Below are positions 26,179-35,357 of a stretch of DNA of 64,000 nucleotides, one piece after another. Position 1 is the first letter of the stretch. Each line of letters opens with the position of its first letter. This DNA comes from Sodalis ligni (GTDB lineage Bacteria > Pseudomonadota > Gammaproteobacteria > Enterobacterales > Enterobacteriaceae), in contig NZ_CP075169.1 in assembly GCF_016865525.2 (NCBI RefSeq), positions 2,170,337 to 2,234,336 on the forward strand. The letters run 5' to 3'. The notes below the pieces were generated by a model, which had not been told where the DNA came from, made no database searches, and saw only the letters and a program-made list of their open reading frames with translations. The translations under genes and the position numbers were made by a program.

Positions 26179-27189
26179 TCAGCCGACAGTCAGAATCACC
26201 TTGCAGCAGCGCTGCGGATCTTGTTCAAAGATAGTCATCGCCTCTTCTATCTGCGCCAGGGGCAGGGAATGGGTCACCAGCTTGGCCGGCGCGATAATGC
26301 CGCGCGTCATCCAGTCGATGACCGCCGGGAATCGCTTACTGTTCAGCCGCGAGGTGAACAGCGAAATCTCCTTGCTGGTGAGGCTTTGCTGCGTCACCGT
26401 GCAAGGGTCGCCGGAGAACCCCAGCAGGCCGATGCGGGCGGCGGGGGAGGCCAGCGCCACGGCTTCGGGCAGAATGGACGGATGGCAGGCGGCATCCACT
26501 ATCAGAGTCGGCTGCTCGCCGTTTAGCAGTTCCGCCAGCGGCGTGGTGCCGTTATCCAGCGTCAGGTCGGCTCCGCTGGCACGGGCCAGCGCCAGGCGCT
26601 GCGGAATGCGGTCTACCACGATCACCCGGCTCACGTCATAGACGCCTTTTAGCACCTGGACAACCGTCAGCCCCATGGGCCCGGCGCCATATACCAGCGC
26701 CACGTCCCGCGTCGTGGGCTTGAGAAAGGCGGTGATATTGGCGGCGATGGTGAAGGGTTCCACCAGGCTCGCCACCTCATCGGGAATGGCGGCGGGCAGG
26801 AGATAGGCGTTTTCCGCCGGGGCGCAGGCATACTCGCTGAAACCGCCGTCGCGGTGTACGCCAATCACCTGCAAAGAGGCGCAGACGTTAGGGCGGCCCA
26901 CCGAACAGGGGTAGCAGTGGCCGCAGCTGACCACCGGGTCCACCGCGACCCGTTCGCCGATGCGCCGGCTGTCCGCTCCCGCCCCGACCGCGTCAATTAC
27001 GCCGAAAAATTCGTGGCCGATAACCCGGGGATAGCGGGCGAAGGGATTATGCCCGCGCCAAATATGCACATCGGAACCGCAAATACTGGCGGAACGAATT
27101 TTAATCCGGACTTCACCGGCGGCGGGTTGCGGTATGTCCCGCTGCTGCAAAACCAGCTCGCCCGGCTTATTGATGACTACACTTTTCAT
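26179..27189 (-). CDS. rspB: Zinc-dependent alcohol dehydrogenase RspB
   Basis: A 336-residue medium-chain dehydrogenase. Catalytic zinc ligands are C37 and H59-E60 (GHEFFGVIDAVG), structural zinc cysteines are C89, C92, C95 and C103, and the NAD motif is YGAGPMGL. Blocks such as RGHNPFARYPRVIGHEF, CGHCYPC and DAACHPSIL recall E. coli RspB nearly word for word. RspA, a mannonate-dehydratase-like enolase normally paired with it, is absent here; an MFS gene follows instead. RspB oxidises a sugar-acid hydroxyl, with the natural substrate uncertain. Confidence 0.92.
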   Translation of the reverse strand: MKSVVINKPGELVLQQRDIPQPAAGEVRIKIRSASICGSDVHIWRGHNPFARYPRVIGHEFFGVIDAVGAGADSRRIGERVAVDPVVSCGHCYPCSVGRPNVCASLQVIGVHRDGGFSEYACAPAENAYLLPAAIPDEVASLVEPFTIAANITAFLKPTTRDVALVYGAGPMGLTVVQVLKGVYDVSRVIVVDRIPQRLALARASGADLTLDNGTTPLAELLNGEQPTLIVDAACHPSILPEAVALASPAARIGLLGFSGDPCTVTQQSLTSKEISLFTSRLNSKRFPAVIDWMTRGIIAPAKLVTHSLPLAQIEEAMTIFEQDPQRCCKVILTVG

Positions 27190-27384
27190 GAGGGTCGATT
27201 TCCTTACTTTATTAACCTAGAGCAATAGGTTAAAAATACTACTTCCATTCTTCCATACAAGTATTCTTGAATGGAAATAAGACGCCCGTCACATATTTAG
27301 CAGGCGTCGGGTATCAGGCTGGATTGAATGCCGGAGGATTACCGCAGTACTCTTTCGCGGGCGGCGTTAACGCTGGGGGGACTC

Positions 27385-27420
27385 CCCGCCGGAATATCAT
27401 CACGCTGCTTTTCCGGCGGG
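27385..27420. terminator. Inverted repeat after amn
   Basis: CCCGCCGGAA (27385-27394) and TTCCGGCGGG (27411-27420) are perfect complements with a 16-base loop, 17 bases past the amn stop on the minus strand. The rest of the gap (27190-27436) shows no gene. Lack of a T-run leaves its terminator strength open. Confidence 0.5.
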
Positions 27421-27436
27421 TGGTAATATCGGGCCT

Positions 27437-28897
27437 CTACCGAAACGGCGGCTCGTTGAAGGTGCGAAGCTTGCGGGAATGTAATTGATCGCCTTCCGCG
27501 CGCAGCAGTTCGATGGCGTGGATGCCTATCTGCAGGTGCTCGGAGATGGCGCCGTCATAGAAACGGTTCGCCTGGCCGGGCAGCTTGATTTCGCCGTGCA
27601 GCGGCTTGTCCGAAACGCACAGCAGCGTGCCGTAAGGTACCCGGAAGCGGTAACCCTGGGCGGCAATGGTGGCGCTCTCCATGTCCACCGCCACCGCGCG
27701 GCTGAGGTTAAAACGCAGCGCCGAGGCGGAATAGCGCAGCTCCCAGTTCCGATCGTCGGTAGTGACCACGGTGCCGGTGCGCAGGCGCTGCTTCACCTCA
27801 TCCCCCGGCATGGCGCTGATGGTTTTGGTCGCGTCATACAGGGCGCGCTGCACTTCGGCGATGCTGGGAATGGGAATATCCGGCGGCAACACCGCGTCCA
27901 GCACGTGATCGTCGCGCAGGTAAGCGTGCGCCAGCACATAGTCGCCTATCATCTGGCTCTCCCGCAGACCGCCGCAGTGGCCGATCATCAGCCAGGCGTG
28001 GGGACGCAGGACCGCAAGGTGATCGCAAATGGTCTTGGCGTTGGACGGTCCGACGCCGATGTTCACCAGCGTGATGCCCCGTCCCCGCCTTGAAATAAGA
28101 TGGTAAGCGGGCATCTGATGATTTTTCCAGGCCAGATCGGAAACCGCTTGCCCGGGATTCAATGTCTCGGCGGTGACATAGGTGCCCCCGGCGCAGGACA
28201 GCGCCTCATACGGGCTGTCGGGGTCGGCAATCTGGCTGCAGGCCCAGCGTACGAATTCATCCACATAGCGGGTGTAGTTGGTGAACAGGATGAACGGCTG
28301 GAAATGGTCCACCGGCGTGCCGGTATAGTGCTTAAGACGGGCCAGGGAAAAATCGGTGCGCAGGGCGTCGAAATGGGATAACGGAAAGTTCTTGGCATAG
28401 GTAAATAACCCGTCGGCGGTCTCATCGCCGATTTGCGACAGCTCCGTGGTGGGAAAATGCTGCGCGATGCCGGCGCTCATGGAGCGGTCAAGAGCCAGGT
28501 CGGAACCGTCGATGACATAAGGAAAGGGAATTTCATGATGCGACGGCAGCACCTCGATACTGGCGGCGTATTCGCCCTCCAGCATCTCCAACTGGTGGGT
28601 CAGATAATGCCGAAACAGCCGTGGACGGGTAATGGTGGTGGTGTAGCAGCCCGGACGGGCGAAACGGCCGTAAGCCCGGTTCTTGGGATGGCCTTGGGAA
28701 ACCCCGTCCCAGTTGACGCGCAGTTCGGGATAAGCAAACAGTCCCGCGGCCCGCGCCTGTTCGTTCGGTAGCCGGCCGTCCTTGATGAAATCCTTGATGG
28801 CTTCGCGCAGCGCCGTTACCGCGCCGTCATACAGCGACTCCAGCTTATCCAGGGCCTGGGCGGCGGTAAAGTTAATGCCGGATGTATTATTATCCAC
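27437..28897 (-). CDS. amn: AMP nucleosidase
   Basis: A 486-residue enzyme (E. coli Amn is 484) that hydrolyses AMP to adenine and ribose 5-phosphate. The N-terminal regulatory domain has TRPRLFRHYL and LDRSMSAGIAQHFPTTELSQ; the C-terminal phosphorylase domain has VNIGVGPSNAKTICDHLAVL, VDMESATIAAQG and CVSDKPLHGEIKLPG. The sequence matches the E. coli protein from end to end, from memory. It is a housekeeping gene and marks this part of the window as chromosomal. Confidence 0.97.
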   Translation of the reverse strand: MDNNTSGINFTAAQALDKLESLYDGAVTALREAIKDFIKDGRLPNEQARAAGLFAYPELRVNWDGVSQGHPKNRAYGRFARPGCYTTTITRPRLFRHYLTHQLEMLEGEYAASIEVLPSHHEIPFPYVIDGSDLALDRSMSAGIAQHFPTTELSQIGDETADGLFTYAKNFPLSHFDALRTDFSLARLKHYTGTPVDHFQPFILFTNYTRYVDEFVRWACSQIADPDSPYEALSCAGGTYVTAETLNPGQAVSDLAWKNHQMPAYHLISRRGRGITLVNIGVGPSNAKTICDHLAVLRPHAWLMIGHCGGLRESQMIGDYVLAHAYLRDDHVLDAVLPPDIPIPSIAEVQRALYDATKTISAMPGDEVKQRLRTGTVVTTDDRNWELRYSASALRFNLSRAVAVDMESATIAAQGYRFRVPYGTLLCVSDKPLHGEIKLPGQANRFYDGAISEHLQIGIHAIELLRAEGDQLHSRKLRTFNEPPFR

Positions 28898-28951
28898 GTT
28901 GTCTCCTCGGTTTTACCGATACGGCTATTTTTCGCTGTCAGTCAGCTATAG

Positions 28952-29018
28952 AACAGCAGGTATAAAGCTGATTTTATCATTTGATTGCCTTATCCTGGCT
29001 GCTTTCCGACGGGATTAT
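28952..29018. repeat. Direct repeat, left copy
   Basis: This 67-bp stretch aligns without gaps to 30405-30471, with about 50 of 67 bases equal and 22 of 23 in the core GCTGATTTTATCAT... It overlaps the stop codon of the PipB-like gene. The two copies, 1453 bp apart in the same orientation, bracket that gene. Confidence 0.65.
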
Positions 29019-30154
29019 CGATAAATAGTTGTCGCGGGCGAGTGTGAGGCAATCACTCCGCCGTCAGAGAGGGTTTTATTCAGTGACACCGGTTGTGCAC
29101 CATCCGGTTCGGCCTCTTCCGGGACAGTTTCCCTGAAGTGTGCATCCACTAAGACCGTATCCGACAGGTCAGCGCCTGTCAGATCAGCGTCCGTCAGATC
29201 GGCGCCGGCAAGGTCGGCCCCCCTGAGATCGGCACCCCTCAGGTCAGCGCCGGCAAGGTCAGCACCGCTTAAATCGGCATTGCAAAGGAACGTCTCCCTC
29301 AGATGGGCTCTCCTCATGTCAGCTCCGCTGAAATCTGTTTTGCTCAGGAAGGCCCCGTCCAGGTTGATTCTGCTTAGCTTAGCCACTCTCAGTTGAGCCC
29401 AGCTCAGGTCGGCTCCCCTCAGATCGAGCCCGCTCAGGTCAGATTCACTCAGATCGGAACCGCAAAATTTAGCCCTGCTCAGAATAGTCCCGCTCAGGTC
29501 GGCTCCTCTGAGATCGGTGCCGCCCAGATCGGCTTCACTCAGATTGGCCTCGCTCAGGTCACATCCTTGCATGTCGGCTGTCCAGAGGCTGGCTCTACTG
29601 AGATTGGCCCCGCGCAGATTGGCATCGCGCAGGTTCGCCCCTCGCAGGTCGGCTTCGCACAGATTGACCCCGCTCAGGTCAACGCCTCCCAGGTCTATAT
29701 GCCCTCGGTCCGTTAAGATTACGGCGTTATGGGGAAGACCGGCCCGCCGTCGTATCAGTAAACCGGTGCTGCTGCGGCAATACATTTTTCTCTTTACTTC
29801 CGACTGGATAGATTTGTCGTCCTTGCTCACGTCGATAATGACGGGACTCGATTCATAAGGATCGTCGTCCGGCAGGGTGAACGTAACGGTATAGCCGGCG
29901 AAATCCACCACCAGCCTTGCCGGAATTTTACAGGAAGCGCCGTCTGGGGACGCAAGGTAAAGTGAGGTGGCCAAGGCTTCAGCGAACGCATCATATGCCT
30001 CGGCGCGCTGCCTGCTCAGGTAGCCAAAGGTAAAAAAATTGAGAATATGCTCAAGGATACCTTGAGGTGAGGTGGCTTCGTCTCTTGCCAAACCGGTGCC
30101 GATACCGGAAAGGCGTTCCGCCATCGAGCTTGCACGATCAATGGTAAAATTCAT
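29015..30154 (-). CDS. Pentapeptide-repeat protein, PipB/PipB2-like putative type III secreted effector
   Basis: About 379 residues from ATG 30154 (AAGGGAG upstream; a GTG at 30163 is too close to that site). The N-terminal domain carries ATSPQGILEHILNFFTFG at residues 27-44, which recalls the ATSP-x-x-ILE...NFFT-x-G signature of Salmonella PipB and PipB2, then VIIDVSK and an ILTDRG stretch seen in the same place in those effectors. Residues 152-352 are about 40 A(D/N)LxG pentapeptides, forming a right-handed beta-helix. There is no Sec signal. PipB proteins are delivered by a SPI-2-type secretion system to host membranes. No secretion genes are in the window. The tail differs from PipB2's kinesin-recruiting end. 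Confidence 0.82.
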   Translation of the reverse strand: MNFTIDRASSMAERLSGIGTGLARDEATSPQGILEHILNFFTFGYLSRQRAEAYDAFAEALATSLYLASPDGASCKIPARLVVDFAGYTVTFTLPDDDPYESSPVIIDVSKDDKSIQSEVKRKMYCRSSTGLLIRRRAGLPHNAVILTDRGHIDLGGVDLSGVNLCEADLRGANLRDANLRGANLSRASLWTADMQGCDLSEANLSEADLGGTDLRGADLSGTILSRAKFCGSDLSESDLSGLDLRGADLSWAQLRVAKLSRINLDGAFLSKTDFSGADMRRAHLRETFLCNADLSGADLAGADLRGADLRGADLAGADLTDADLTGADLSDTVLVDAHFRETVPEEAEPDGAQPVSLNKTLSDGGVIASHSPATTIYR

Positions 30155-30404
30155 TGATGACACTCCCTTGCCAATGCCATTGCGGCTGACTTATTTCAAC
30201 CTCTGAAATGACAAAATGAAGTTAACACGATGAAGGGGTAGCGCTCTTTCAGAAAACACTCTTTGATAAGTCCGGTTAAGCATTGGTGGAGGCGATAGTG
30301 CGAGGAGGGTAATCGCATAATATTATCATAGAGACCTGATGGCTTCGCTCAGCGTCGTCAAACAGCGGCTTCAGCTAATCCGGGACCGGCCGTTTTTTCG
30401 ATAC

Positions 30405-30471
30405 AACAGCAAGGGTTATGCTGATTTTATCATTGGATTGCCGTGGACCGGTGGCTTTCTGTTAGGATTAT
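30405..30471. repeat. Direct repeat, right copy
   Basis: Partner of the copy at 28952-29018. It lies immediately upstream of the Qnr-like gene and includes TTAGGATTAT near its end, which may form part of that gene's promoter. The rest of the 356-bp gap between the divergent pentapeptide genes shows no gene. Confidence 0.65.
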
Positions 30472-30485
30472 GTCTGAAAATAACA

Positions 30486-30501
30486 CTGCGGTTATTTACA
30501 G
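30486..30501 (+). promoter_or_regulatory. Candidate LexA (SOS) box before the Qnr-like gene
   Basis: CTGCGGTTATTTACAG fits CTG-N10-CAG with a right half ACAG; the left half is CTGC instead of CTGT. It sits 9 bases before the ATG at 30511. qnrB genes are known to be LexA-controlled through a site just upstream of the coding region, so the position is suggestive. One mismatch makes it uncertain. Confidence 0.4.
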
Positions 30502-30510
30502 GGTCTTAAC

Positions 30511-31164
30511 ATGATTCAGAATACCACTTTTACCGAACAAAAAATAAGCCGTGGGCAATTGACGAGTGGCATCATCCAGAATTGCCATTTTCTTCGCTGC
30601 CGCTTTGACCAGGCGGATTTGTCGGAATGTCAGTTTATGCACTGCTCGTTTTACGATGATCAGCAGCGGACCGGCTGCTCCTTTCAGGGAGCCAATATCA
30701 AGGAAACCTGTTTTAGCCATTGTGATTTAACCATGGCCGACTTCAGGAATACCGAGGCCCTGGGATGTGAAATGTTGGAATGCAAGGGGCAGGGGGCTGA
30801 TTTTCGCGGCGCCAGCTTTATGAACAGGCTCACCAGCCGCAGCTTTTTTTGCAGCGCCTCTTTGACGAAAAATAATTTCAGCTATGCCAATTTCCAAAAC
30901 GTTGTGCTGGAAAAATGCCAACTGACGGGAAATCGCTGGAGCGAAGCAAATATTCTGGGCGCGAATTTCAGCGGTTCCGATATGTCGGAAAGTGAATTCG
31001 GCCATATAGAGTGGTCATCGGCGAATTTTACTCACTGCGATTTAACCCATTCCGATCTCGGTGATTTGAATTTGCGCAAGGTGAATCTTGACGGGGTGAA
31101 AATCGACAGTTGGCAGCAGACTCAACTATTGGAAAAGCTTGGCATTATTGTGGTTAATGCCTAG
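30511..31164 (+). CDS. qnr: Qnr-like pentapeptide-repeat protein
   Basis: A 217-residue protein built of pentapeptide repeats throughout (C-x-F, ADL/ADF patterns), with the known length of Qnr proteins (214-218). It aligns end to end with QnrB from memory: CDLTMADFRN, QGADFRGASFMN, SYANFQNVVLEKCQL, NRWSEANILGANFSGSD, THCDLTHSDLGDL and a C-terminal LLEKLGI-V dimerisation tail. Qnr proteins mimic DNA and protect gyrase and topoisomerase IV from quinolones. Most are chromosomal in environmental bacteria, as here. It is divergent from the PipB-like gene and shows no mobile element nearby. Whether it confers reduced susceptibility cannot be told. Confidence 0.9.
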   Translation: MIQNTTFTEQKISRGQLTSGIIQNCHFLRCRFDQADLSECQFMHCSFYDDQQRTGCSFQGANIKETCFSHCDLTMADFRNTEALGCEMLECKGQGADFRGASFMNRLTSRSFFCSASLTKNNFSYANFQNVVLEKCQLTGNRWSEANILGANFSGSDMSESEFGHIEWSSANFTHCDLTHSDLGDLNLRKVNLDGVKIDSWQQTQLLEKLGIIVVNA

Positions 31165-31283
31165 TTTTTTTATGGCAATGCGCGCCACCGCGAAGTTTTC
31201 TTCGAGACAGGTCCATCGTTTGGCGCCAGATATGGGCACAATATCCCGGCGAACGAAAGGTGAGGGTTGAGTCATAATCTGAG

Positions 31284-31308
31284 CAACTCCCCCGACGTGG
31301 GGGAGTTG
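31284..31308. terminator. Strong hairpin between convergent qnr and OYE genes
   Basis: CAACTCCCCC (31284-31293) pairs perfectly with GGGGGAGTTG (31299-31308) around loop GACGT. A second small hairpin, CGGGC-AAA-GCCCG, follows. The location between convergent genes suits a bidirectional terminator, though no T-run follows. Confidence 0.55.
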
Positions 31309-31344
31309 AGCTGAACGGGCAAAGCCCGCGCCGGGACGTGACGA

Positions 31345-32526
<1,182 letters not shown>

Positions 32527-32533
32527 TTAGCCC

Positions 32534-32836
32534 ATGAGACCTTTCAAACATCCTACCGCCGATGAATTCGTCCTCGAGCGCGTGCTATACGCCCTGAGCG
32601 ATCCGTTGCGTCTGGACATCGTGCGGCGCCTGGCCCTCCAGGGGGAGGCCAGCTGCGGCGAACTGGACGGCGGCCGTCCTAAATCCAGCGTTTCCCACCA
32701 TTTCCGCGTCTTGCGCGATGCCGGGCTGGTCCATACTCAAAACGTCGGCACCACCCATATGAATCAGCTGCGCCGTGAAGATATGCAGACCCGCTTCCCC
32801 GGCTTGCTGGACGTGATATTGTCGCAGCGGGTTTAA
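32534..32836 (+). CDS. ArsR-family winged-helix regulator
   Basis: A 100-residue DNA-binding protein: ALSDPLRLDIVRRLA (about 20-34), GEASCGEL, then the recognition helix PKSSVSHHFRVLRDAGLV at about 49-66. Only one cysteine (C38) is visible, so metal sensing of the ArsR or SmtB type is unlikely; the family also contains redox and small-molecule sensors. It diverges from the OYE gene with 103 bases between starts and probably represses it. ArsR-type regulators beside OYE genes are a common pairing. Confidence 0.88.
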   Translation: MRPFKHPTADEFVLERVLYALSDPLRLDIVRRLALQGEASCGELDGGRPKSSVSHHFRVLRDAGLVHTQNVGTTHMNQLRREDMQTRFPGLLDVILSQRV

Positions 32837-32903
32837 CTTCATTGCGCTTTCCTCGCCGGGATGATAAAAACTTTTCATTGTTAGCGATGTAGCGGCCGGA
32901 CAG

Positions 32904-33776
32904 ATGACCAAAAACCGAATCCTGCGTGGCGCCCTCGCGGGCGGGAAACTCCTTACCGCCATGGCGGCTCATAATCCCCTGGCGGCGAAGCTGGCGGAAG
33001 AAGCGGGCTTCGACGCCGTTTGGGGCAGCGGTTTCGAACTGTCCGCCAGCTATGCGGTGCCCGATGCCAATATTCTTTCCATGGGGACCCATCTGGAGAT
33101 GATGCGCGCCATCGCATCGGTAACAGCCATTCCGTTGATAGCCGATATCGATACCGGTTTCGGCAATGCGGTAAACGTCAGCTATGTGGTTCCGCAGTAT
33201 GAGGCCGCCGGCGCCTCGGCTGTCGTCATTGAAGACAAAACCTTTCCCAAGGATACCAGCCTGCGCGCCGAGGGCCGCCAGGAGCTGGTGCGCGTTGACG
33301 AGTTCCAGGGCAAGGTGGCCGCGGCGGTGAGCGCCCGGCATGACCGGGATTTTATGGTTATCGCCCGGGTGGAAGCCCTGATAGCCGGCCTGGGCCAGGC
33401 GGAAGCGCAAAAACGCGGCCTGGCCTACCAGGAGGCGGGGGCCGATGCGGTATTGATTCACTCAAAGCAAACCACGCCGGATGAAATCCTCTCTTTTATC
33501 GCCGCCTGGCAGGGGAGCATTCCCTTGGTGCTGGTACCCACCGCCTATCCGCAGCTCACCGAAGCCGACATTGCCGCCCTGGGCAAGGTGGGTATCGTGA
33601 TTTACGGTAATCACGCCATCCGCGCGGCGGTGGGCGCCATGCGCAGCGTTTTTTCGCAAATCCGCCGGGACGGCGGTATCCGTGAAGTGGATAAAACGCT
33701 GCCCGCAGTGAAAGAGATTATTGAATTGCAGGATGATGCCCGCATGCGCCGTCTCGAAGGAAAGTTTTTACGCTGA
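32904..33776 (+). CDS. PEP mutase / isocitrate lyase superfamily protein (phosphonopyruvate hydrolase-like)
   Basis: A 290-residue TIM-barrel enzyme. It has GSGFELSAS (41-49), the Mg-binding D81-I-D83-TGFGN, and E110-DKTFPK, the signature of PEP mutase and phosphonopyruvate hydrolase, which replaces the KKCGH of isocitrate lyase. VIARVEALIAG and VLIHSK follow as in phosphonopyruvate hydrolase. It would form or cleave a C-P or C-C bond next to a carboxylate. No phosphonate transport or AEP genes are near, so the true substrate is open. It is 67 bases after the ArsR gene. Confidence 0.82.
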   Translation: MTKNRILRGALAGGKLLTAMAAHNPLAAKLAEEAGFDAVWGSGFELSASYAVPDANILSMGTHLEMMRAIASVTAIPLIADIDTGFGNAVNVSYVVPQYEAAGASAVVIEDKTFPKDTSLRAEGRQELVRVDEFQGKVAAAVSARHDRDFMVIARVEALIAGLGQAEAQKRGLAYQEAGADAVLIHSKQTTPDEILSFIAAWQGSIPLVLVPTAYPQLTEADIAALGKVGIVIYGNHAIRAAVGAMRSVFSQIRRDGGIREVDKTLPAVKEIIELQDDARMRRLEGKFLR

Positions 33777-33976
33777 CAGCGGCAATCAGGCCCTGTTTTA
33801 GCTAAGGGCCACATTATAACGATCCATGCACGCCGGGCCGCCGCGACAGCGCCATGCCATCAAGACAGCATGGCTAAAGCGTCATTAACGCCAAGCCTTT
33901 TGATGGCTCTCACGGTTTAGCCGGTCAATTTTCGGTATGATAAAAATAGGTATTATTCAGTGAAAAGAGAACGATC

Positions 33977-34873
33977 GTGGAAATACAACTTTTGCATGAA
34001 TTTGTATTATTGTCGAAAACACTGAATTTTAGCAAAGCCGCGCAGAAAATGAATATCACTCAGCCGGTATTAAGCAGGCATATGAAATATTTGGAGGAAT
34101 ATTTTGAAGTCAGTTTCTTTAAACGCGACACGCATAAGGTTGAACTGACCAGCGCCGGGAAATTATTTTCTGAGGAAGCGAGCAAAATATTATTCCAATA
34201 TGAAACATCGGTATCAGCGATCCAATCGTTTACCGGTAAAAGCCGACGCCGGCTCTCAATTACTTTTCTGGGAGAAGCCATCCAGAAAGTCTTGATAACT
34301 TTCCTGACGCAATTTCGCGCCAAACATAGCGATATCGCTATAGAATGCCGCGACAGCGAGCTGGATGAAGCCCTTGATTTACTGGATAACCACACCAGCG
34401 ATATGGGATTTCTAATCCGGCCCAGTTTTATGGTCAATGAATCGAAATTTTGCACGCTGCCTTTTCAAACCGATCCGCTGTGTGCGGTGGTCAATAAATG
34501 TCATCCCTTGGCGGGGCGCGGCAGCGTTTCCCTGCGTGAGGTGGGTGAATGGCCGATAATGCGGGTTGATCCCCGTGAATTTACCCTGTCCGATGAATAC
34601 AGCACCCGATTTTTAACCATCCATAACATTAATTTCACCCTGGACAGGGAATACCCCAATCTGAAGACCTGCTGTTTCAACCTGGAATTCACCGATCGTG
34701 CGGTGCTCCTGATGCCCAGGCACCGGGGATATCTGGCGGGCCAGAACTGCGTCATGCTGGACATTGCCGAAGAGGACTGCTGGTTCAATCTGGAACTGGT
34801 CTGGGATAATAAAAATACCAACCCCACGGTGGCCATATTTTTGAAAGAGTTTAAGAATTTTTTAAAGCAATAA
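33977..34873 (+). CDS. LysR-family transcriptional regulator
   Basis: A 298-residue regulator starting at GTG 33977. The winged helix-turn-helix covers residues 1-60 (LNFSKAAQKMNITQPVLSRH), followed by a helical linker and a periplasmic-binding-like effector domain. It lies directly upstream of, and in the same direction as, the crotonase/BKACE/thiolase operon with a 484-bp AT-rich gap, so it is the likely activator of that operon. Its base composition is more AT-rich than the neighbours. Confidence 0.88.
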   Translation: MEIQLLHEFVLLSKTLNFSKAAQKMNITQPVLSRHMKYLEEYFEVSFFKRDTHKVELTSAGKLFSEEASKILFQYETSVSAIQSFTGKSRRRLSITFLGEAIQKVLITFLTQFRAKHSDIAIECRDSELDEALDLLDNHTSDMGFLIRPSFMVNESKFCTLPFQTDPLCAVVNKCHPLAGRGSVSLREVGEWPIMRVDPREFTLSDEYSTRFLTIHNINFTLDREYPNLKTCCFNLEFTDRAVLLMPRHRGYLAGQNCVMLDIAEEDCWFNLELVWDNKNTNPTVAIFLKEFKNFLKQ

Positions 34874-35357
34874 ATTGAGATATTGCTCCCTCATCCTCCG
34901 TAGATTTATATAAATGAAATTATCAATTGCAGTCAAACTCTAATTAAAGTTTATATTATATATATATTTTAATTACTCAGCCGCATATATATGTAATTGC
35001 CATTATCAATTAAAACTCCACGGTTATACCTTAGACTACATTAAGCCGAATTTTTACAGGGCGGTTTAATTATATTAGAAGGCCCGTGGTCCCCTTGTGA
35101 ATAATATTTGAATAATTTTTATCTTATTTTTTGTGAGTGATGTCACATATTTTCATTGAAAATTTCCGTTTTCATCAAACGCCGAAAAAAATGGTTATGT
35201 GGGAAATGCATAACCGAAAATATAAAAAGAATTTCCCCCGTTCAGGGGGCAATGGTACGTTTTTATTGCCAGAAAGCATCAGGGCAAAATGTGACTCACA
35301 CCACTTAAACCTGGATTGCTTTTAATAAATTCTCGTTAAGCCATAAAGGAGTAAACC
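34874..35357. other. AT-rich promoter region of the crotonase operon
   Basis: This 484-bp gap is very AT-rich (for instance 34945-35000), carries the repeated word ATTATCAATT (near 34920 and 35004), a CRP-like palindrome at 35132, and a second TGTGA-C-TCACA half-site pair near 35290. No gene is supported; the open frame at 35137-35325 lacks a ribosome site. It is a good candidate for LysR and CRP control. Confidence 0.5.
35132..35147. promoter_or_regulatory. CRP (cAMP receptor protein) site
   Basis: TGTGA-GTGATG-TCACA is a perfect TGTGA-N6-TCACA palindrome, the CRP consensus core, about 210 bp before the crotonase start codon. It implies catabolite control of the downstream degradation operon. 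Confidence 0.6.

Noticed and set aside
29393..29716. Plus-strand repeat-like open frame (PAQVG/RFTQIG pattern)
   Set aside because: It is the antisense shadow of the pentapeptide-coding repeats of the PipB-like gene.
35137..35325. 62-codon open frame before the crotonase gene
   Set aside because: It starts within the CRP palindrome and lacks a ribosome site; the region is a promoter.
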